DNA from: Thioglobus_B sp964558405
GTDB lineage: Bacteria > Pseudomonadota > Gammaproteobacteria > PS1 > Pseudothioglobaceae
DNA length: 28,978 nt
Assembly (NCBI GenBank): GCA_964558405.1
Contig: CAZLDG010000016.1
Location: 1-28,978, forward strand
Direction: 5' to 3'
Positions 1-8,411 of the stretch are shown piece by piece. The notes under the pieces were generated by a model that searched no databases, had not been told where the DNA came from, and saw only the letters and a program-made list of their open reading frames with translations. Each line of letters opens with the position of its first letter. Position 1 is the stretch's first letter. The translations under genes and the position numbers were made by a program.

Positions 1-1162
1 CTTGGTCCACATCCCAATCGACTCCTTGTGGCCTAAGAATCAACACTTGATCAGCATTTTGTAGTGCATCAAGTAGGCTGTGTTGATGATAGCCCATTTT
101 CATGGTGTTGGAGCGTAACTCTAAGATGGCGATAATGGGTTCATCGCCAACTTGAGCTCTTAGACCAGACAAGGTAGTTGCAATTGCACTGGGGTGATGA
201 GCAAAATCGTCATATAGGGTGATTTTATCAGTTGTATGTCGCACTTCCAGGCGGCGTTTTACCCCATCAAATCGGCCTAGCGCTTCACAGGCAATGGCAA
301 TCGGTACGCCAACGTGCTGTGCACTATAGATAGCGCTTAGGCCGTTGTGCATATTGTGCTCACCCAGTAGTGACCAGCTCACTTGGTGATTCCCAACGCT
401 AAATTGAGAACCTGTGCGCGTGGTACTTAGCACGGGTGATGCTAGAGCCTGTGTTTGTGAATACACTCCCTGATCCAATACTGCCTCGATGTTATCATTG
501 TCTTGCGGATAAAGAATCAACCCCTGTTGTGGTACGGTGCGAATCAGGTGGTGGAACTGTTTTTGGATATCCCCAAGCGAGTCAAAAATATCCCCATGAT
601 CAAACTCAAGATTGTTAATCACCAAGGTTTTGGGGCGGTAGTGTACAAACTTTGAGCGTTTATCAAAAAAAGCGGTATCGTATTCATCGGCCTCAATCAC
701 AAAAAAAGGGGAGTCGGTAATACGTGAGGACACGCCAAAATTATTGACTACACCGCCGATTAAAAACCCAGGATTAAGACCAGCATCTTCTAAGATCCAG
801 GCGAGCATACTCGCTGTGGTGGTTTTCCCATGTGTACCACTGACTGCCAACACCCACTTGTTGTGTAATACGTGCTCACTTAGCCATTGTGCACCTGAGG
901 TATAAGCGTATTGCTGGGAAAGGATTTCTTCAACGCAGGCATTGCCGCGAGAGAGCGCATTGCCAATAATATAAACATCGGCTTTGGGCATGTCCTTAAC
1001 CTCGTAACCATGGCTATAGTCAATACCTTGCTCATCGAGTTGCGTACTCATGGGTGGATAGACACCCTGATCTTGGCCACTTACTTGGTGACCCAGGGAT
1101 TTGGCAATCAGTGCCAATGAGCCCATAAATGTTCCTGCAATGCCGAGTATGTGTAGATGCAT
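1..1162 (-). CDS. mpl: UDP-MurNAc:L-Ala-gamma-D-Glu-meso-DAP ligase Mpl (3' end outside window)
   Basis: This is a Mur-ligase family enzyme that attaches recycled murein tripeptide to UDP-N-acetylmuramate in the cytoplasm during peptidoglycan recycling. The 387 visible residues begin MHLHILGIAGTFMG, the typical Mpl N-terminal Rossmann motif, and the ATG at 1162 fits this alignment. The ATP-binding loop GTHGKTTT is at residues 109-116, the Mur-ligase signature IEADEYDTAFFD starts at about residue 157, and the C-terminal-domain DDFAHHP is at 318-324. These separate Mpl from MurC, together with the TFMGSLA sequence. E. coli Mpl is about 457 residues, so roughly 70 residues lie beyond base 1. The gene is divergent from cca across 95 bases. 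The ribosome-binding site is weak (AGAGACG just before the start). No defect is seen in the part present. Confidence 0.93.
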   Translation of the reverse strand, partial: MHLHILGIAGTFMGSLALIAKSLGHQVSGQDQGVYPPMSTQLDEQGIDYSHGYEVKDMPKADVYIIGNALSRGNACVEEILSQQYAYTSGAQWLSEHVLHNKWVLAVSGTHGKTTTASMLAWILEDAGLNPGFLIGGVVNNFGVSSRITDSPFFVIEADEYDTAFFDKRSKFVHYRPKTLVINNLEFDHGDIFDSLGDIQKQFHHLIRTVPQQGLILYPQDNDNIEAVLDQGVYSQTQALASPVLSTTRTGSQFSVGNHQVSWSLLGEHNMHNGLSAIYSAQHVGVPIAIACEALGRFDGVKRRLEVRHTTDKITLYDDFAHHPSAIATTLSGLRAQVGDEPIIAILELRSNTMKMGYHQHSLLDALQNADQVLILRPQGVDWDVDQ

Positions 1163-1257
1163 CGTCTCTGTTAGTGCTATCTCTGGCGCTGTGCGCGCCA
1201 ATTATTTGAATCCATTCGTGTATTATATGAGCAATTACAAGGGGCTTTAGAATAACT

Positions 1258-2337
1258 ATGGAAGTTTATTTGGTTGGCGGTGCGATACGTGATCAACTAC
1301 TGGGTGTTGCCAATGAAAAAACGGAAAAAGATTGGGTAGTGGTTGGCGCGCGTGCCAGCGAACTAGTGGCATTAGGCTATCAACAGGTGGGCAAGGATTT
1401 CCCTGTGTTTTTGCATCCCGAGAGTAAAGAAGAGTATGCCTTAGCCAGATTAGAGCGCAAGACTGCCAAAGGTTACACCGGTTTTGAGTTCGATACCTCA
1501 GCGTCGGTCTCTCTAGAGCAAGATCTATCTAGGCGTGATTTAACCATCAACGCTATGGCGCAAAATACAGCCGGTGAGTTGATTGACCCCTTTGGGGGTC
1601 AGAGCGATCTACAGCAAGGGTTATTGCGTCACGTATCAGCTGCTTTTGTTGAGGATCCAGTGCGGATTTTGCGTGTGGCTAGATTTGCTGCCAGATTTAA
1701 AGATTTTGGCTTTAAGGTTGCGCATGAGACGCATCACCTCATGCAAGCGATGGTGCAATCGGGCGAGGTAGATGCATTAACTCCAGAACGTGTTTTTAAA
1801 GAATTAGAGAAGTCTCTCAATTACGCCACGCCATCACCGTTTTTTAAAGTATTGTCGGCTTGTGGTGCCTATGAGCGTGTTTTTGCGCCACTCAGTGCAC
1901 TTGGGGATAAGCATCAAAATGGTTTTACTCACTTGGATCATTTGCCAGTCTCTGCGCCGGTGAAGTTTGCTCTATGGTTAAAAGATGAGCGCGTAGAGGA
2001 TATTAGGCAGCTGTGTAAGGCACTTAGATGTCCAAAAGCCTACGGACAGTACGCTCTAATGCTAAGTCAATGGTATGGCTTTTTGCAAGATTTCCAACAG
2101 AAGGATTCCGAGCAGTTGTTGGATTTTTTCTTAAAAACCGATGCTATGCGCCGTCAAGAGCGCTTTGTTGAACTGCTGCAAGCCTATGCACTACTTGAGG
2201 TGGACACCAAGTCATTACAAGCACTATGGCAACAATTACTGGATATTGATATTGCCAGTTTGGATCAGGATAATATTGCGCAGGCTATTTATCAGAGGCG
2301 CCTGCAAGTGCTCGAGTCATTTCTGCACGCGACATAG
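1258..2337 (+). CDS. cca: CCA-adding tRNA nucleotidyltransferase (class II), shortened C-terminal part
   Basis: This enzyme adds or repairs the 3'-CCA end of tRNA without a template. The N-terminal nucleotidyltransferase domain is well conserved: VGGAIRD at 6-12, DFPVFLHP at 47-54, the RRDLTINAMA motif at 92-101, and EDPVRILRVARF at 132-143. The protein has 359 residues against about 412 in E. coli. Two things are odd. The metal-binding DxD of the E. coli enzyme (DRDW) reads EKDW here (E23, D25). The C-terminal region, where E. coli has an HD phosphohydrolase domain, lacks the His-Asp pair and is shorter. The start has an AAGGGG ribosome-binding site at 1240-1244, 13 bases before the ATG, and the start MEVYLVGGA matches the family. 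The 3' end overlaps the convergent nuclease gene by 21 bases, with no terminator between them. Confidence 0.93.
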   Translation: MEVYLVGGAIRDQLLGVANEKTEKDWVVVGARASELVALGYQQVGKDFPVFLHPESKEEYALARLERKTAKGYTGFEFDTSASVSLEQDLSRRDLTINAMAQNTAGELIDPFGGQSDLQQGLLRHVSAAFVEDPVRILRVARFAARFKDFGFKVAHETHHLMQAMVQSGEVDALTPERVFKELEKSLNYATPSPFFKVLSACGAYERVFAPLSALGDKHQNGFTHLDHLPVSAPVKFALWLKDERVEDIRQLCKALRCPKAYGQYALMLSQWYGFLQDFQQKDSEQLLDFFLKTDAMRRQERFVELLQAYALLEVDTKSLQALWQQLLDIDIASLDQDNIAQAIYQRRLQVLESFLHAT

Positions 2338-4788
2338 TAGTTCGTAATCACAATAATCACAGGCTTTTTTATTAGGCAGCACTTCCGCCTTACCTGCTTG
2401 AAAGTCATTACTGGCTTGTTGCAGTTGCGTGTGCCAAGTTTTGATCTGTGCATCCCAATCTTGGCAAGCACTTTGAGTGCGTACACCTTTGGGTAGTGAG
2501 TCTTTGTCTCTGGCCAGACCGGTAAACTTGATTTCATCAGCACTAAGGTGGATGAGCGCAGCACCATCACTGCCGGTAGTGGTAGCATAAATGGGCAGCT
2601 GCACCTCACTCATGTGAGCACCGCACCAGGTGCCAACTTGACCAGTTTTATAATCAAAAATAATCCGGTCACCATTGGCCATTTGGTCAACCCTATCTAG
2701 CTTGATGTTAAATTTCAAACCAGACACCTCGGCTTGTAAGGCTTGCTCGGTAGAGAGTACTTGGAAGTCTTCTCGCTGTTTGTCTTTGTCGATGAATTGC
2801 ATGACTACTGCGTGTATTTTCAAAGCCTCAACATGAGAAAAAGCGTTGTTGGAATAGTGCTGTAGTACCTGTTTGATTTTTTCCCGGACCAAGGTCTCAA
2901 GTTCTGATTCGCTATAATCCATTAATTGCTGATGACTACGAATGTCCTGATAGATATATTCCAGTGTGCGATGAACCAATTGACCTTGTTCAGCGCGATC
3001 CAGTCCTAGATGTGGATCTTTAAAGCTTTGAATCTGCAAGCGCTGAGCAAAACCTTTGAAGGCACAAGCAATTTGGTCTTTGAGTAAGTTAACGCCAGCA
3101 CTAACCTCGCTTTGCCCCCAGGCGCTAACCCGCGCATCTTCTATCCGTTGCAATTGCGCGGATGGGTGTGCATCGGTGGCTAATTTTATCGGCTCTGCCT
3201 CAAAGCTTAATAGGGGCGAAGGTAATTGGGTTAGCTCGCCATCGCGTTTGGCATAAGAGAAGTACACTTTAGGCGCAAGTCTTTGTAGGGCGTCTAAGGT
3301 CTTCTTGGCATCGGCATGAATCAGCTCATAACTGCTATAAGGTATCTGGTGTTCAGTAGCAATACCACTACTGATAAATGCACTGGTATTAAGTTTTTCA
3401 GGTAAGAAATTGGCACTCATACCCACTACCCAGGCGTGGTCAAACCTAAGGCCTTGTGCTTCTAAAGCGCCCAGCACTTGCACTTGATTTTTGCCAGATT
3501 GCGCTTGAAAGATAAGCTGTTGTAAGAGTTGTTGTAAGGTTTTCAGCGCCTGGTTAATGCCAACCGATGAATTGTGCGCGCTAAGCTTGTTAAGCTCTAG
3601 CAAGCTTTGCGTGTATTTTTTTAGCAGTTGGTATTCAACACTAGACAGGGCACGATCACTGGCAAAACCCCAGATTCTCATCCATTGGTTAAATGTCTCA
3701 CCCCATTTGCCAAGACTTTGTTTGGGTAAAGTTTGACGGGTGAGTTCGGCAACAACACTGGCAATCTGCGTGTCTTTGTCCAGATATTTTTGTAGTGTTT
3801 GTGTACTGATGCTGGATTTTTCCAGGGTGCGTATCTGATCTCTTAATAATAGTCTTAGTACTTTTTCTTGTTGATATTGCCCCACATAGACACTGCTAAG
3901 TGCTTGAGCCAAAGTCGTGGTTTGGATTTTGTTTTGGATAATTTGCTGGCTCAGCTCGAACAAACTCAGTAGTGTTTGGATGAGTGGGTATTCAGATAAA
4001 GCCCGACCCAAGGAGAGGTTGTAGCCTTTATCATGCGTCTCCAGTAGTTGCGCATTAAACACTTGGTCAAAGATGCGAATAATGCTGTCTTTACGTGTTT
4101 GTAAATCCGGCACTACCACAACAATCGAAGCCTTGGGTTGCTGCAAGTGCAGTTGCTCTGCCCACTGCGCAACTTGCTGCGTTTCCTGTTGCATTTCATC
4201 AAAGCTAATTAGCTCAAGCTGCGGGTCTTGATTAAGGTTGTCCAAGCGCTGATAGCTTTGTCTACCCAGTACTTTTTCCTGCAAAGGGGTTAGAGTTTTA
4301 AAACCATATAGGCAAAGTCCCTCTATTTTGGGCGTGCCCATTAACTCGCTCGCCACATCGTGTAGATCTACCAAATGTTGCTGATGCTTGTATTGCTCAT
4401 AGCGTTTGAGCCATTGGCAAAGATCGCGACCCATTGGGTTGTTAGATTGCTCGATGGTTTGAGTGCTGATTAAGTGATTGCGGGTATAGTCGTAATTTTT
4501 TAAGACTTCACGCAGCAGTTGCGTGGTAATTTTTTGCTGAGTTTGGATAAAACCACGCCAGAGATGCATAATCTCAGCACCGGAGAGTAAGCGAACGTCA
4601 TGATGTTGAGAGTGTGCTTTCCAGGTTTGTTGCAAATAGCCCTGCCAAGAGAAAACTTTGGGTAGTTGTGAAACACCTTTTTGCTCTTGCCAAGTGCGCT
4701 TAAAGGCAATAATCTGGCGGTTATTGGCCAAAATAATCGTATTATTGGCGTCAATCTGGCTTAGGTCAACATCAATGCGCATAGCCAA
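2317..4788 (-). CDS. AddB-like PD-(D/E)XK nuclease with Fe-S cysteines (probable DNA repair protein, TIGR03623-like)
   Basis: This 823-residue protein resembles the RecB/AddB-type proteins called 'probable DNA repair protein' in proteobacteria. Its C-terminal nuclease domain has the motif His (VHRTLEY, H606), LDRVD, and the catalytic D712-Y-K714-T-G. These are framed by four cysteines arranged as in AddB iron-sulfur nucleases: C575 (ACAFKGF), then C810, C813 and C819 at the extreme C-terminus. The long N-terminal part looks like an inactivated helicase scaffold; I see no Walker A motif. By analogy it would process broken DNA ends, normally with an AddA-type helicase-nuclease partner, which is not next to it here. 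The start overlaps the end of engB by 17 bases, so the two are probably cotranscribed. The 3' end overlaps cca head-on by 21 bases. The family assignment is good; its exact role in this organism is inference. Confidence 0.8.
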   Translation of the reverse strand: MAMRIDVDLSQIDANNTIILANNRQIIAFKRTWQEQKGVSQLPKVFSWQGYLQQTWKAHSQHHDVRLLSGAEIMHLWRGFIQTQQKITTQLLREVLKNYDYTRNHLISTQTIEQSNNPMGRDLCQWLKRYEQYKHQQHLVDLHDVASELMGTPKIEGLCLYGFKTLTPLQEKVLGRQSYQRLDNLNQDPQLELISFDEMQQETQQVAQWAEQLHLQQPKASIVVVVPDLQTRKDSIIRIFDQVFNAQLLETHDKGYNLSLGRALSEYPLIQTLLSLFELSQQIIQNKIQTTTLAQALSSVYVGQYQQEKVLRLLLRDQIRTLEKSSISTQTLQKYLDKDTQIASVVAELTRQTLPKQSLGKWGETFNQWMRIWGFASDRALSSVEYQLLKKYTQSLLELNKLSAHNSSVGINQALKTLQQLLQQLIFQAQSGKNQVQVLGALEAQGLRFDHAWVVGMSANFLPEKLNTSAFISSGIATEHQIPYSSYELIHADAKKTLDALQRLAPKVYFSYAKRDGELTQLPSPLLSFEAEPIKLATDAHPSAQLQRIEDARVSAWGQSEVSAGVNLLKDQIACAFKGFAQRLQIQSFKDPHLGLDRAEQGQLVHRTLEYIYQDIRSHQQLMDYSESELETLVREKIKQVLQHYSNNAFSHVEALKIHAVVMQFIDKDKQREDFQVLSTEQALQAEVSGLKFNIKLDRVDQMANGDRIIFDYKTGQVGTWCGAHMSEVQLPIYATTTGSDGAALIHLSADEIKFTGLARDKDSLPKGVRTQSACQDWDAQIKTWHTQLQQASNDFQAGKAEVLPNKKACDYCDYELLCRVQK

Positions 4789-5371
4789 AGAAGGTGTCTA
4801 GGCGGTCCCAGAGCGTGTCCAATCCTTGTTTTTTTAAACTGGAAAATAGTTGTACTTGTACATAAGGATAATCGGCGATTTCTTTTTGTACCTTGAGTAG
4901 AGCATTGCTGGCTGCACCACGTTTGAGCTTATCGGCCTTGGTTAGAATAATTTGTGTGGGTAAGTTGATTTTGACACACCAATCCAACATCATCTGGTCA
5001 AAGGGTTTGAGTGGATGGCGCACATCCATCACCAGTACCGCACCTGCCAAGCATTGACGCTTGGAGAAGTATTCGCTCATGTCCTTTTGCCATTGTTGTT
5101 TGACTTTTTCAGGCACCTTGGCATAGCCATAACCTGGAAGATCAACCAGGCGTCTGTCTTCATCCAGGGCAAAGAACACCAGGTGCTGAGTTCTGCCGGG
5201 TGTACGCGAGACTTTGGCCAGTTTAGATTGAGCGGTGAGTGTATTAATCGCACTGGATTTTCCGGCATTGGATCGACCGGCAAAAATCACCTCATAACCT
5301 TCGTCAATCGGACAATGCTTAAGCGAGGGGCAGGAGAGTAGGAATTGGGCCTGATGGTAAGATTTGCGCAT
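4772..5371 (-). CDS. engB: Ribosome biogenesis GTPase EngB (YihA/YsxC)
   Basis: This is a small TRAFAC GTPase needed for late assembly of the large ribosomal subunit. It has 199 residues, the usual length for the family. G1 is GRSNAGKSS at 32-40, G3 is DLPG at 77-80 followed by YGYAKVP, and G4 is TKAD at 144-147. The N-terminus (MRKSYHQAQFLLS) aligns with the usual EngB start, which supports the ATG at 5371 even though no Shine-Dalgarno sequence precedes it. The downstream nuclease gene starts inside its last codons. It is divergent from the cytochrome c gene, and the 83-base gap must hold promoters for both directions. Confidence 0.96.
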   Translation of the reverse strand: MRKSYHQAQFLLSCPSLKHCPIDEGYEVIFAGRSNAGKSSAINTLTAQSKLAKVSRTPGRTQHLVFFALDEDRRLVDLPGYGYAKVPEKVKQQWQKDMSEYFSKRQCLAGAVLVMDVRHPLKPFDQMMLDWCVKINLPTQIILTKADKLKRGAASNALLKVQKEIADYPYVQVQLFSSLKKQGLDTLWDRLDTFFGYAH

Positions 5372-5385
5372 TGGTGAGAACGATG

Positions 5386-5391
5386 TATAAT
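5386..5391 (+). promoter_or_regulatory. Possible -10 box for the cytochrome c gene
   Basis: A perfect TATAAT stands 63 bases before the cytochrome c start, with a poor -35 match (TTGCGC) 16 bases upstream of it, inside the 5' end of engB. The gene itself has a good ribosome-binding site (AGGAGAAG, about 5443-5450). This is a pattern match only; an AT-rich intergenic region gives such matches by chance. Confidence 0.35.
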
Positions 5392-5454
5392 GGCTCAGAA
5401 TTTAGAATTAATTAGTATTATATAACTTTTGATTTTTTACATAGGAGAAGAGTA

Positions 5455-5739
5455 ATGAAAAAGGGACTAGTTTTAGCGGCAGTAGCTGCGATTTCAATGA
5501 ATGTATCAGCTTCGGGCGAAGCGATGTTTAACAACCTAGGTTGTGCAGGTTGTCACGGCGCTCAAGGTAAGTCAGTGATTCCAACTTACCCATCTCTAGC
5601 AGGTCTGGATGCAGCGCATATTGTTAAACAGCTAAAAGATTTTCAGTCGGGCGCTCGTAAAGACCCAACCATGAATGCAATGGCCCCAATGGCTGCAGGT
5701 CATGAGCAAGCGATTGCAGACTACCTAAGCAAGCAATAA
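5455..5739 (+). CDS. Small secreted monohaem c-type cytochrome
   Basis: This is a 94-residue class I cytochrome c, a periplasmic electron carrier. It has a signal peptide (MKKG, then a hydrophobic run to about residue 19 ending VSAS), and the haem-attachment motif C30-A-G-C33-H34. Methionines at 73, 76 and 79 are candidates for the sixth haem ligand. The stretch QLKDFQSGARKD is nearly repeated in the neighbouring dihaem cytochrome c4, so this protein looks like a single c4 half (c5/c4-like) and a paralogue of its neighbour. A long hairpin terminator follows it, separating its expression from the next gene. The electron donor and acceptor cannot be told from the sequence; a terminal oxidase or a sulfur-oxidation donor would be typical. 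Confidence 0.88.
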   Translation: MKKGLVLAAVAAISMNVSASGEAMFNNLGCAGCHGAQGKSVIPTYPSLAGLDAAHIVKQLKDFQSGARKDPTMNAMAPMAAGHEQAIADYLSKQ

Positions 5740-5774
5740 TTACTTGCGTCCGATCGACGCATTTTAGTAATCTT

Positions 5775-5815
5775 AATAAGCCGATATTAGCGTATAATAT
5801 CGGCTTATTTTTTTT
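5775..5815 (+). terminator. Strong intrinsic terminator after the monohaem cytochrome gene
   Basis: A perfect 15-base-pair stem (left arm 5775-5789, right arm 5795-5809) with a 5-base loop GCGTA runs into a T tract ending at 5815. It lies 36 bases after the stop codon and before the cytochrome c4 gene. Confidence 0.9.
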
Positions 5816-5832
5816 AAAAGAGAGATCCAGAT

Positions 5833-6474
5833 ATGCAAAAAATAGCTCTATTATTTTTAAGCGCCATTGCTTTTATTTCAACGCACGCAATTGCAGCGGG
5901 TGACGCCAATCAGGGTAAGGCTAAGTCGGTTACTTGTGTTGCTTGTCATGGCGTAGACGGTAATTCGATGGTTGCCAATTTCCCAAAGATTGCAGGTCAG
6001 GGCGAGAGTTATCTTTTTAAACAGTTGCAAGATTTTAAATCGGGCGCGCGTAAAGACGCAACCATGGCTGGCATGGTAGCACCACTATCAGCACAAGACA
6101 TGCAAAATCTATCGGCTTATTATGCAGCGCAAAATACCAAGCAAGGCGTGGCGAAAAAATCGGCCAATATTGCACTGGGTCAAAAGCTATATAACGGCGG
6201 TGATAGCGCTAAAGGCGTAACGGCTTGTGCGGCTTGTCATGGCCCTCAAGGTGAAGGTGTTCCAAGTGCAGCATTCCCAGCGCTGGCTTCACAACATGCA
6301 GCTTATACAGCTAAGCAGCTTAAAGACTTTAGACAAGTGTCAATCAACGCACAGATTGGCGATACCAAGCCAAGCCGAGTCAATGACGACAGACAGATGA
6401 TGGTAGAGTTTACTAAGAACCTAACCAACGAAGACATCGATGCCCTAGCGCAATACATCGCTGGCCTACATTAA
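5833..6474 (+). CDS. Dihaem cytochrome c4-type protein
   Basis: This is a 213-residue periplasmic dihaem cytochrome of the c4 family, which passes electrons to terminal oxidases in many gammaproteobacteria. A signal peptide occupies about residues 1-22 (cleavage likely after AIAA). The two haem sites are C35-V-A-C38-H39 and C132-A-A-C135-H136, one in each half of an internally duplicated protein. Likely axial methionines are M78 or M81 in the first half and M189 or M190 in the second. A ribosome-binding site (AGAGAGAT) precedes the start. There is no terminator between this gene and tig, only 30 bases away, so part of the tig-clp-lon transcription may start upstream of or within this gene. 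Confidence 0.9.
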   Translation: MQKIALLFLSAIAFISTHAIAAGDANQGKAKSVTCVACHGVDGNSMVANFPKIAGQGESYLFKQLQDFKSGARKDATMAGMVAPLSAQDMQNLSAYYAAQNTKQGVAKKSANIALGQKLYNGGDSAKGVTACAACHGPQGEGVPSAAFPALASQHAAYTAKQLKDFRQVSINAQIGDTKPSRVNDDRQMMVEFTKNLTNEDIDALAQYIAGLH

Positions 6475-6504
6475 TTTAAGTTACAACCAATACGGACCAA
6501 TATC

Positions 6505-7809
6505 ATGAAAACTTCATTAGAAACTTTAGAAGGCCTAAACAGAACACTAACGGTAGAGCTACCGATTGAAGACTTTAACAACAAAGTCGATGCAGTACTG
6601 CAAAAAATGGCCTCTCAGGCCACCATTGATGGCTTTAGAAAAGGCAAGGCGCCTATCTCTATCTTGCGTCAACGTTTTGGCGGTAATGCTAAAAATGATG
6701 CCACCAATGAAATCGTCGGTGAGACACTGGGTCAAGCATTAGAAGAAGCCAAGGTAGCGCCAGCACATCAGCCAGCACTGACTAAGGTAGATGCAGATTC
6801 TGACAAGGTATTTACTTATGCGGTTAGCTTTGAAGTATTCCCAGAGGTAGAAGTGGCGGATTTTGCCAAGCTAGAGATTGAGCAGTCTGAAGTTAAGATT
6901 AGCAAGGCAGATGAAAAATCAACCATGGATGGTCTGCAAGAGCAGCAAACCGAATTTAAATCGGTTAAGCGTAAGTCAAAAGCAGGCGACAAGCTAACGG
7001 TTAACTTTACTGGCCTTATCGATGGCGAAGCCTTTGAAGGTGGTTCGGCAGAAGGCTTTAGCTTAGTGCTAGGCAAAGGTACTATGATTCCAGGTTTTGA
7101 AGACGGCGTAACCGATGTTGCAGCGGGTAAATCAACCTCATTAGAGCTAACTTTCCCAGAAGATTACAACGCGCCACAATTGGCCGGTAAAGACGTAGTA
7201 TTTGAGATTGATGTGGTTGAAGTGGCCTCACCAAAGGCACCAAAACTAGACGATGCATTTGCGAAGAAATTCGGTGAAGATTCGATGGAAGCGCTTTCTA
7301 AGAGTGTGAAAGAACAAATGCGTAGCGAGATTGACGGTCGTTTGCATAACCTAAATAAAGACGCGATTTTCAAGGCTTTATTAGAGGCGAATGATTTTGC
7401 AGTACCACAAGCCAGTGTTGCACAAGAAGCTGAAAGCCTGAAGCAAGACATGGAAAGCCGCATGCAGCAACAAGGTATGGATCCTAAGTCGGCTGGTAAT
7501 TTAGACGCTGCCATGTTTAATGGCGAAGCTGAGCGTCGTGTTAAATTAGGTTTGTTGGTGAGCAAGATTGCCAGTGATAACAAACTAGAGGCAACGCCAG
7601 AGCAGATTGATGCAAAACTTGAAGAGATGTCACAAGCCTATGGCGAAAATGCGCAACAAATGATAGACTACTACAAGAGTAATCCACAAATGTTGCAAAG
7701 CATCGAACTATTGGTGGTTGAGAAATTGGTGATGGACTTAGTGCTAGAGGCAGCTAAGGTAACCAAGATCAACAAGAAGTTTGCTGAAGTTGCAGCGATG
7801 CAAGGCTAA
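6505..7809 (+). CDS. tig: Trigger factor (ribosome-associated chaperone and prolyl isomerase)
   Basis: Trigger factor binds at the ribosome exit tunnel and folds nascent chains. The 434 residues match the usual length. The ribosome-docking signature GFRKGKAP is at 43-50. The FKBP-type peptidyl-prolyl isomerase domain covers about 157-240 (AGDKLTVNFTG, then GKGTMIPGFEDG). The helical C-terminal chaperone arms follow, from about 245 to the end. It heads a quality-control series tig-clpP-clpX-hflX-lon. The stop codon TAA is directly followed by the clpP ATG with no base between, implying tight translational coupling. I see no clear Shine-Dalgarno sequence in front of its start (GGACCAATATC), and no room for a private promoter in the 30-base gap. 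Confidence 0.97.
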   Translation: MKTSLETLEGLNRTLTVELPIEDFNNKVDAVLQKMASQATIDGFRKGKAPISILRQRFGGNAKNDATNEIVGETLGQALEEAKVAPAHQPALTKVDADSDKVFTYAVSFEVFPEVEVADFAKLEIEQSEVKISKADEKSTMDGLQEQQTEFKSVKRKSKAGDKLTVNFTGLIDGEAFEGGSAEGFSLVLGKGTMIPGFEDGVTDVAAGKSTSLELTFPEDYNAPQLAGKDVVFEIDVVEVASPKAPKLDDAFAKKFGEDSMEALSKSVKEQMRSEIDGRLHNLNKDAIFKALLEANDFAVPQASVAQEAESLKQDMESRMQQQGMDPKSAGNLDAAMFNGEAERRVKLGLLVSKIASDNKLEATPEQIDAKLEEMSQAYGENAQQMIDYYKSNPQMLQSIELLVVEKLVMDLVLEAAKVTKINKKFAEVAAMQG

Positions 7810-8406
7810 ATGACAATTGAAAATCTAAATCAAATTCCGATGGTGGTGGAGCAATCCGCCAAAGGTGAGCGCGCTTATGACATTTATTCGCGCTTATTAA
7901 AAGAACGTGTTATCTTTTTGGTGGGTCCGGTTGAGGACTATATGGCCAATGTAATTGTGGCACAACTGCTATTTTTAGAGTCGGAAAATCCAGATAAGGA
8001 TATTCACCTATACATTAATTCGCCAGGTGGCTCGGTTTCAGCGGGTTTGGCGATTTATGACACCATGCAGTTTATTAAGCCAGACGTGTCAACCCTATGC
8101 ATTGGCCAAGCGGCCTCGATGGGTGCGCTACTATTAACGGCAGGCGCCGAAGGTAAGCGCTTTGCTCTGCCACATGCACGTTGTATGATTCATCAGCCTT
8201 TGGGCGGCTTCTCAGGCCAGGCCAGTGATATTGATATTCATGCCCAAGAGATTTTGAAGGTGCGTGAGAAGCTCAACACCATCTTAAAAGACCATACCGG
8301 TCAGAACCTAAAAACCATTCAAAAAGATACCGATCGCGATAACTTTATGTCGGCTCAAGAAGCACAGAAGTACGGCTTAATTGATAAAGTTCTGCGTTCG
8401 CGTTAA
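7810..8406 (+). CDS. clpP: ATP-dependent Clp protease proteolytic subunit ClpP
   Basis: This is the serine-protease subunit that forms the double-ring chamber fed by ClpX or ClpA. The 198 residues contain the catalytic triad S103 (GQAASMGALLL), H128 (MIHQP) and D177 (DTDRDNF), plus the SPGGSVSAG oxyanion region at 71-79. The N-terminus has the usual short propeptide-like stretch before QSAKGERAYDIYSRLL. The start codon abuts the tig stop codon, and clpX begins 5 bases downstream, so the three genes form one operon. Confidence 0.97.
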   Translation: MTIENLNQIPMVVEQSAKGERAYDIYSRLLKERVIFLVGPVEDYMANVIVAQLLFLESENPDKDIHLYINSPGGSVSAGLAIYDTMQFIKPDVSTLCIGQAASMGALLLTAGAEGKRFALPHARCMIHQPLGGFSGQASDIDIHAQEILKVREKLNTILKDHTGQNLKTIQKDTDRDNFMSAQEAQKYGLIDKVLRSR

Positions 8407-8411
8407 ACACC

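Noticed and set aside
6816..7583. Long minus-strand open frames opposite tig.
   Set aside because: They are antisense shadows of a highly conserved gene, with low-complexity Ser-rich translations and no ribosome-binding sites.
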